Shown here piece by piece: positions 16,792-21,859 of a stretch of 21,859 bases of DNA (its first letter is position 1; each line of letters opens with the position of its first letter). Source of the stretch: Dimorphilus gyrociliatus (lineage: Eukaryota; Annelida; Polychaeta; Dinophilidae); contig CAJFCJ010000247.1 in assembly GCA_904063045.1 (NCBI GenBank), positions 14,403 through 36,261 on the forward strand, written 5' to 3'. The position numbers and the translations under genes were made by a program. The notes under the pieces are model-generated. The model ran no database searches. It worked only from the letters and a program-made list of their open reading frames with translations, and was not told the DNA's origin.

Positions 16792-17497
16792 TGTTCGATC
16801 TATTCATAATTATTTTTCATAATCGACGACTGAAAAAAAGGACTTAAAGCAAACACATAATTTTTTGTCTATTCTTGAATCAATCTATAAAAAATACGAG
16901 CTTTAAAATTCCGCTATAAATAATAAGTAATTGGTAGTTCAAGGCCTCTTTATCCCTATGCTTATCTACATTGGGGAACAGACATTTCTGTATTTAAGAA
17001 ATTCAAAAACTTAGGTTCTGTTTCATTTATCATGTTAACAATGATACTTTAAGCCTTTTCAGTTATTTTAGAAACTTTATCACTAAAAATTGATTTTTTA
17101 ACATAGTCTTCACTTTGTCATTATTTTTTTGGTGACCATGTTCTAATGAACTTTCGAAAATAATTGGTGCCTTATACAGCTTGTAGTCTAGCACCATACT
17201 AAACTATTACCTTAGTGTTTATATATTGATTGAGGTGTGAATATCATAAATAAAAAGGAAGTTCTCATTTACTTTTAGAAAGTGTTATTTATGACACGTT
17301 ACGTCCCTTTTTAAAATTTGTTAATTTTCATTTTTTTAGCAAAGGTACCTTAAATTTTTACATAGCAAATTGGAGTAGTTTAGTCGTATTAAATATTTTG
17401 GCGAGTTGCTGCCTGTCTGTTCTAATACTTTATGGCAGAATTTAATGACACCACGAAATTATAAATCTTTAAATTAAATGATAAACTTAAATAAATT
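16784..17497 (-). pseudogene. Decayed unrecognised gene, 5' part
   Basis: This continues the minus-strand gene split by Merlin copy 2. Reading towards lower positions, protein-like pieces are NFVVSLNSAIKY and NRQAATRQNI (about 17460-17400), VNENFLFIYDIHTS (about 17260), LDYKLYKAPIIFESSLEHGH (about 17195-17130), INETEPKFLNFLNTEMSVP (about 17030-16975) and RNFKARIFYRLIQE (about 16920-16875). They are joined by frameshifts and stops, several of them TAG. Removing Merlin and one target copy, the frame LKAFNMGE runs straight across the insertion point. With the 3' part the gene would have coded roughly 500 residues. The family is not recognised, and the original start (near 17500-17600) cannot be placed. 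Confidence 0.5.
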
Positions 17498-17654
17498 TAC
17501 ATTTATTTTCAAAACACTTTTTTGGTTACGAATTTTTATTCGATTTCATGTATAGTTAACCGTTTTTATTTAAAAAAAATTAGTAAGAACATGTTTACTA
17601 TATCCAAACGTTATTGTTTCATAAATACATAAAAGTGGAGGTTTGTTTGTTTAT

Positions 17655-18137
17655 ATGTATCTTCTGAATTTAATTTATGAACTCTATAATTACATTGAAG
17701 AAAGCGATTTTCTGGTTTATGAACTACAAGGACCAAGTTCGTGGAATGATTTAGTTGATCAATGTAGCTTCCATATTGAACATCGTATTAGAAAGTGTCC
17801 TCATATGGAGCAAATAAGAAAAAAAAGAAAAATAGAAAAGGCACAGTCTTCAAAATTTCGAAACAACACATATACTAATATGCCAGCTTTAAATATTGCT
17901 TTATCTGCTTTTCGTGGGGATGATTGGATCGATGAGCTACTCATATTAATGCAAAGACCAACTTCCTTTGGGGAGCTAAACGATAGCTGTCATCTACATT
18001 ATAAACGTCCAACAACGCAGGAGGATAAGCATGAATATAAACCAATACCCTACAAATTCTTAAAAAGTCGAAATATAAATAGTAAAAGTCGTTTTAAAAG
18101 ATACTTAAGATCTGCAAATAGGAATAAAAATAATTAG
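17655..18137 (+). CDS. Hypothetical protein with duplicated CxxH motif
   Basis: This 160-residue protein is not recognised. I start it at the first ATG (17655). Two related segments lie exactly 75 residues apart: QGPSSWNDLVDQCSFH (25-40) and QRPTSFGELNDSCHLH (100-115), sharing Q-x-P-[ST]-S-[WF]-x-[DE]-L-x-D-x-C-x-x-H. Each ends in Cys-x-x-His, and more His and Cys follow (IEHRIRKCPH; HYK), so metal binding is possible. Between them is a basic stretch (RKKRKIEKAQSSKFRNN) and the tail is basic too (KSRFKRYLRS). Residues 1-16 (MYLLNLIYELYNYIEE) are hydrophobic but contain Glu, so a signal peptide is uncertain. Unlike its neighbours it has no CCC motif; GTGGAGG at about 17635 may be the GGG-type alternative. 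Confidence 0.6.
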   Translation: MYLLNLIYELYNYIEESDFLVYELQGPSSWNDLVDQCSFHIEHRIRKCPHMEQIRKKRKIEKAQSSKFRNNTYTNMPALNIALSAFRGDDWIDELLILMQRPTSFGELNDSCHLHYKRPTTQEDKHEYKPIPYKFLKSRNINSKSRFKRYLRSANRNKNN

Positions 18138-18577
18138 GTATCTTCAAAATCCTTTTTACCAAACAATTTTAATCTATCCAAAATGCTTATATGAATTTTA
18201 AAAAAAGTTTATTTGTAATATGTAAATTTTTTATAAAAAATGTAATTTTCTAAAAAACAATCTGAAAATAATGATTTAATAATAAAATGATGCTGATATT
18301 AATCTAATAAATAATTAAATCCATATAAGAACTACTTATATGGTATTTTAATCAATAAATTGCCAATTTTTATACACTTTCACTTTTTTTCATATTAAAT
18401 TATGTTTTATTAAGTATACTCTTGTTTACAACCTTTTTTGTTATTTAAAAGACATAATTTTTGTCATTCAAAATTGATAGAAGCTGTTCTTTAATAAAGA
18501 ATTCCATATAAAATAAATTATGTACCTTAATATATCACTTTTTAGAGTATTTATCATTGAATTATCAATTCAGATCT
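18138..18577. other. Gene-free spacer between convergent genes
   Basis: AT-rich 3' ends of the plus gene ending at 18137 and the minus gene ending near 18578. No gene seen. Confidence 0.5.
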
Positions 18578-18864
18578 TCAAGTGTCATTATTGTTATCTG
18601 ATAATTGTGTAGGTAAACTATTATTTTGTGAATGATAAGTAGAATCGCTATCTATTGATAGAAAATTGACATTATTCGTTTGGCCATTATCAGCATTCAT
18701 TACAAATATTGTATTGTTTGATGATAGTTCTTTGTTTGTATCTAAAAGAACGTCAGTTATAGTTTTTGTTAAAGCATTAATTTCAACCTGTTTTTCCGCG
18801 ATTATTTTTATTTTATTGTACAATTTAATTTCTTTTTCCTGTAAATTTTTGGTTTGGTATTTCA
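18578..18864 (-). pseudogene. Out-of-frame 3' extension of the coiled-coil gene
   Basis: This open frame follows directly on the stop of the gene at 18862-19593, one frame away, and has no ATG at its start. Its first part (NLQEKEIKLYNKIKIIAEKQ) continues the upstream coiled coil, and its end is Asn/Ser/Asp-rich, like the upstream protein's middle. The simplest reading is one protein of about 338 residues interrupted by a single-base frameshift, real or from sequencing. Otherwise it is a decayed tail. Confidence 0.5.
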
Positions 18865-19593
18865 AAATTCTCTCTTTCTTTTAAGTGCATTGATTCGATC
18901 AGCAAAAAGCGCCTTTTTTTTATTAAATTCCTCAATTTTATCATTAATATTATCTACTACTATTTTCATCCCTTTTCTCCTTTCTTGAAAATTTAAATAA
19001 GAGATCTCTAAAACCCTTTTATCATTTAAATAGGTTGATTCTCTTTCTATTAGATTTTTTTCTTTAGACTCCAATTCTTTCTCTTTTTCATATAACATCT
19101 TTTCTCTATTAACTATACATTCTTCACTTCTATTTATTATGTTTGAAGAGTTTTCTTGTTCTTTAATGTTGGTATATCCTGTGGGTTGTGGGTTATTATT
19201 TAACACTTGGCATGGTTCCACTTTTAATACTTTGCTAAGTTTTCTGTCCCCTTGCTCGTTAATATTTTTTCGTTTTTTTTTACATTTTCTATTTATCTTT
19301 ATTTCTACAGAATTAAAAGGAGGTGATTCCATATTATCATAAGAGTCTAATTCTTCTTTATCTAAGTAGCTAGATAAATCGAAATCCTCTGGTCCAAGAA
19401 TTTCTTGAGAAGTAATATAGTTATTTATTTCATCTAAAACTTGATTATCATGAATTGAAAAAAAATCTGACATGTTTATGTTACAGTTTTTTAGATCTTC
19501 ATCAAGACTGTTGTCTGTTTTCTTTTCTGATGTACTAAATACTTGCAAAAAGTACAATATTAAAGCGTTAATTAAATTAATAAATTTGTACAT
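18862..19593 (-). CDS. Secreted-looking coiled-coil protein
   Basis: This 243-residue protein is not recognised. Residues 1-20 (MYKFINLINALILYFLQVFS) look like a signal peptide, with likely cleavage near Ser20-Thr21. Residues 26-90 are acidic. Residues 102-110 (RKCKKKRKN) are a strongly basic, NLS-like patch. Residues about 157-243 are a long charged coiled coil (REKMLYEKEKELESKEKNL, then further heptads). The ATG is preceded by CCCTT (CCC at 19598-19596 on the minus strand). The gene at 21093 has the same plan and shares a REKM-x-LYEKE-like stretch, so the two may be diverged paralogues. The reading frame may have continued into 18578-18864. Secretion to the host or the spore wall is possible, but not shown. 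Confidence 0.7.
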   Translation of the reverse strand: MYKFINLINALILYFLQVFSTSEKKTDNSLDEDLKNCNINMSDFFSIHDNQVLDEINNYITSQEILGPEDFDLSSYLDKEELDSYDNMESPPFNSVEIKINRKCKKKRKNINEQGDRKLSKVLKVEPCQVLNNNPQPTGYTNIKEQENSSNIINRSEECIVNREKMLYEKEKELESKEKNLIERESTYLNDKRVLEISYLNFQERRKGMKIVVDNINDKIEEFNKKKALFADRINALKRKREF

Positions 19594-19595
19594 AA

Positions 19596-19598
19596 GGG
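19596..19598 (-). promoter_or_regulatory. CCC motif before the minus-strand ATG at 19593
   Basis: On the minus strand the sequence reads GTAGCCCTTATG, so CCC lies two bases before the start codon, as in other genes of the window. Confidence 0.6.
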
Positions 19599-19961
19599 CT
19601 ACGTATTTTTTATCTGTATAAAATAAAATACTTGTTTTGGAAAGATAAGAACCTCTTTATAAGGTATAATGAATATTACTATAATTTGAATATATAGTAG
19701 TTTTCTATTCAAGTCCGTTATAAGTGACTTTTGAATTTTTTATTATATACCCTGAAAAAATGAAAATTTCAATAAAAAAATAGTAGAATTAAATTTCAAA
19801 TATACCAATGATTACATTAGAAGTTTAAGTTACATTAAAAAAAATTATACGAATTTTTATCAACAAAGTCAAGGACTAATGGATTAAGTGTGATGTTAGG
19901 TTTAATTGATTATTAAAAGAAGTGAAAGAATAATGAATAATGTAATTTCATTGAAAAATTT

Positions 19962-20690
19962 AGATGACTTTATATGGAGGTGTTTGTAAAGAGCCCCTTA
20001 GTATGAGATTGGCAGCTATTTCTAAAACATCAGGATTGAACTATCCTTGATTATTAAGATAATTAATAAATTAGCTAAAGATATAGAGATTGAACATACT
20101 GGCAAATGGTTTAGACTTGGATAATAAAGTAGTCTCTCTATGGTCAAGACTTATGAGAGAAACAACTGTTTATAAAATTATATAGTCGAATACCTTGCTT
20201 GGGGGAATCAAAAGTTGTAGAAGTGGACGAAAACCTATTTTTAAAATAAATATAATAGGGAATAATAATAAATGGACAATGTTATGTGGTCGCTATTGAG
20301 AGAAACACTACCCCGGTTTAATAGTACCAACTAACGGGAAAATGCTTTTGCAATGCAATAAATCATACTAAATAACATTCATTTAACCACCCATGTTATT
20401 ACAGATGATTAGAAAGCTTATGATACAGTTGTTATCAGAATGAACAATGAACAGGGCCATATACTAAAGCATAGCGAAGTTGATCATACACATGAATTTA
20501 TAAGCCCACTTAATTTATGCGGTCATACACAATCTGCCGAAGGCCTTTTCTCATGATCTAAGTATTGGCTTCGAAAAAAAAGAGGACCGAAACAAGAAGA
20601 GTAATATTTATAACTATTAGAACTCTAGTGTAAATATATTGTAAACAAAAAACAAAGCCTTAATGAAGTTGTTTTATTATTAAAATTAAA
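19962..20690 (+). pseudogene. Third Merlin/ISXO2-type transposase relic, different lineage
   Basis: Broken plus-strand frames follow the ISXO2 order. Near 19990-20030: LSMRLAAISKTSGL (family S-x-R-x-x-S-x-F region). Near 20125: KVVSLWSRLMRE (family v-x-x-W-x-x-x-x-R). Near 20215: VVEVDEN, Asp at 20226-20228. Near 20272: GQCYVVAIERN. Near 20398: VITDD then a stop then KAYD, Asp at 20404-20406. Near 20525: GHTQSAEGLFS, Glu at 20539-20541, then WLRKKRGPKQEE. All three catalytic residues are still coded, but there are many stops and at least one frameshift. The sequence differs clearly from copies 1 and 2 (for example HTQSAEG against NTQLVEN), so it is another Merlin lineage. No terminal repeats were identified. 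Confidence 0.65.
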
Positions 20691-21092
20691 AGATTGATGT
20701 TTCTTTCTATCTTCAACCAGTCAGAAATGTATTTTTTTAATGTTTAGTTAACTTTTGGAAGTCTTCTTCAGGGGTATCTAAAAAAATTTCGAAAACCGCT
20801 TGTAACAGAGTTGAACCAAAATATGAATTAATAGAATTAAAAACCTAAATAAAACTGTAATATAATGGTTTAAAAATTGATCTTTAAAAATTTTGTATTA
20901 ATTTAGTATGAACTTAAATAATATACCTTAATTATCCTTCAAGGTTGATTTTTTAATGATAAAAAATTTTACTGATTTTTTTAAAATCAATGATATAGTT
21001 TATTATAATTTAGTAGATAAAATTCGTCTATTTTCTTTACAAAAATATTGATTATTTATATTATATAAGTGTTTTAATCTGAACCCTAACTT
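20691..21092. other. Gene-free spacer upstream of the last gene
   Basis: AT-rich, no gene. At 20772-20800 GGGGTATCTAAAAAAATTTC resembles the inner part of the Merlin terminal repeat (GAGGTACCTAAAAAAATGTG), but it faces the wrong way to be the right end of the relic before it. Confidence 0.4.
21084..21086 (+). promoter_or_regulatory. CCC motif before the ATG at 21093
   Basis: AACCCTAACTTATG: CCC lies six bases before the start codon. Confidence 0.55.
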
Positions 21093-21713
21093 ATGTCCAT
21101 ACAAAAATACAGATTTAGATTTATAACTATAATTACATACTTATGCATGTGCTGGAATACTAATACACTAGATAATACAGATAGTTTATTTGATGAAATT
21201 GAAGGTTTACTTCATAGAGATACAACTATAGAAATAAACTCATCTTATGATAATACATTAATAAACCCAGTAATAGGAAACGATATAATTAATACTAATT
21301 TAAATACAAATAATTTAAACGATGGAGTTTCATCTTATGATAAAACTAGTACACCACCAAGTAAAAAAGAAACAGAAGAACATTCATTTGGTATTAATCA
21401 ACAAAATAAACAAGATTTAATAAATAAAACTAAATTTGAACATAATATTGAATTAAGAGAAAAAGATGTTAAACATAGAGAAGAAATGTGTTTATATAAA
21501 GAATTACAATTAAAAATAGCAGAAGAAGCTTTAAATCATAAATATAGAAAATTACATAATTTAAAAGATACATACATAAAAAATGTTTCTATTTATAATA
21601 ATAGAGTTAAAATGTTGAAAAGATTAACTGAGCAATATAATAAAAGAAAAGTAATAATTGAAAAAATCTCAGATGATCTTTTACAAGAATATAGTAATTC
21701 AAGAATTAAATAA
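21093..21713 (+). CDS. Secreted-looking coiled-coil protein
   Basis: This 206-residue protein is not recognised. Residues 1-22 have a basic start (MSIQKYRFRF) and a hydrophobic core (ITIITYLCMCW) typical of a signal peptide. Residues 26-110 are Asn/Asp/Thr-rich and acidic (DNTDSLFDEIEGLL at 27-40), with low-complexity Asn runs. Residues about 112-200 form a charged coiled coil (HREEMCLYKELQL, YNNRVKMLKRLTEQYNK). Domain order and coiled-coil wording resemble the minus-strand protein at 18862-19593, so they may be divergent paralogues separated by a Merlin relic. The start is supported by the nearby CCC. The codons are strikingly A-rich (AAT, ATA, GAA). Function unknown; an exported or spore-wall protein is a guess. 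Confidence 0.7.
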   Translation: MSIQKYRFRFITIITYLCMCWNTNTLDNTDSLFDEIEGLLHRDTTIEINSSYDNTLINPVIGNDIINTNLNTNNLNDGVSSYDKTSTPPSKKETEEHSFGINQQNKQDLINKTKFEHNIELREKDVKHREEMCLYKELQLKIAEEALNHKYRKLHNLKDTYIKNVSIYNNRVKMLKRLTEQYNKRKVIIEKISDDLLQEYSNSRIK

Positions 21714-21859
21714 TTTTATATAATTTTGATATTTATAAATAATTTTTTATTTACTTATTTAAAATGTATTGATTTCTTCCTTTCTTTATAAGAAGTCCAT
21801 GTAAATTAAAAGTTTGTAAAGTATGTTCAAAGCTTTTTTTAGTCTCTAAATTGTCGTAT
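21714..21859. other. Right edge, no gene seen
   Basis: AT-rich 3' flank of the last gene running to the window edge. Nothing further can be supported. Confidence 0.5.

Noticed and set aside
17643-17654. TTG start for the gene at 17655
   Set aside because: An ATG is in frame 12 bases on, and non-ATG starts are not expected in a microsporidian nuclear gene.
20772-20800. Right terminal repeat of the third Merlin relic
   Set aside because: The similarity to the Merlin inner TIR is in left-end orientation, so it cannot be that element's right end; it is too short to call on its own.
1-21859. tRNA, rRNA, CRISPR array or bacterial operon features
   Set aside because: No GC-rich cloverleaf-like or GGTTCGAATCC-type stretches, no regularly spaced repeats with spacers, and no ribosome binding sites; the window is eukaryotic in character.

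Overview
This window looks like nuclear DNA from a microsporidian, probably one of the species with an expanded, transposon-rich genome. The sequence is extremely AT-rich. No intron, tRNA or rRNA was seen. Most credible genes have a CCC trinucleotide directly before the ATG (for example CCCTTAATG, AACCCATG, CCCTTATG), which is the transcription and initiation signal known from microsporidia. Coding regions are short and intronless, and several begin with a likely secretion signal. One N at 8518 shows that this is draft assembly, so single-base frameshifts may be real decay or sequencing error.

Layout. Positions 1-6600 hold three direct, non-adjacent copies of a 284-residue leucine-rich-repeat (LRR) protein gene, each with a long conserved upstream block. 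Transposon remains sit between the copies: a Tc1/mariner-type relic (about 1490-1915), then a complete terminal-inverted-repeat element (3722-5226) whose dead gene resembles a Ty3/gypsy-type integrase with exact D-x35-E spacing, i.e. a Ginger-like cut-and-paste element. A dead Merlin (ISXO2/IS1595-type) transposon follows at 6908-7883. Positions 7884-9900 hold a decayed minus-strand coding segment with a faint BTB/POZ likeness and a doubtful small ORF. At 9901 is a complete gene for a secreted-looking, catalytically degenerate trehalose-6-phosphate-phosphatase-like HAD protein. About 3.3 kb of gene-free AT-rich DNA follows, with one tiny Merlin remnant. At 14030 lies a charged protein with four 12-residue tandem repeats. 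From 15015 to 17497 the minus strand carries a long decayed gene that I do not recognise, split by a second Merlin copy with a perfect 8-bp target duplication. A small protein with a duplicated CxxH motif lies at 17655. The right end has two divergent genes with the same plan (signal peptide, acidic middle, C-terminal coiled coil) at 18862-19593 (minus) and 21093-21713 (plus), separated by a third, older Merlin relic.

The genes do not form a pathway. The picture is a fast-evolving, subtelomere-like accessory region: a duplicated LRR family, several candidate secreted proteins, and a graveyard of at least three DDE transposon superfamilies. The most unusual items are the Ginger-like element, the secreted pseudo-phosphatase, and the LRR family whose upstream DNA is better conserved than its coding DNA.
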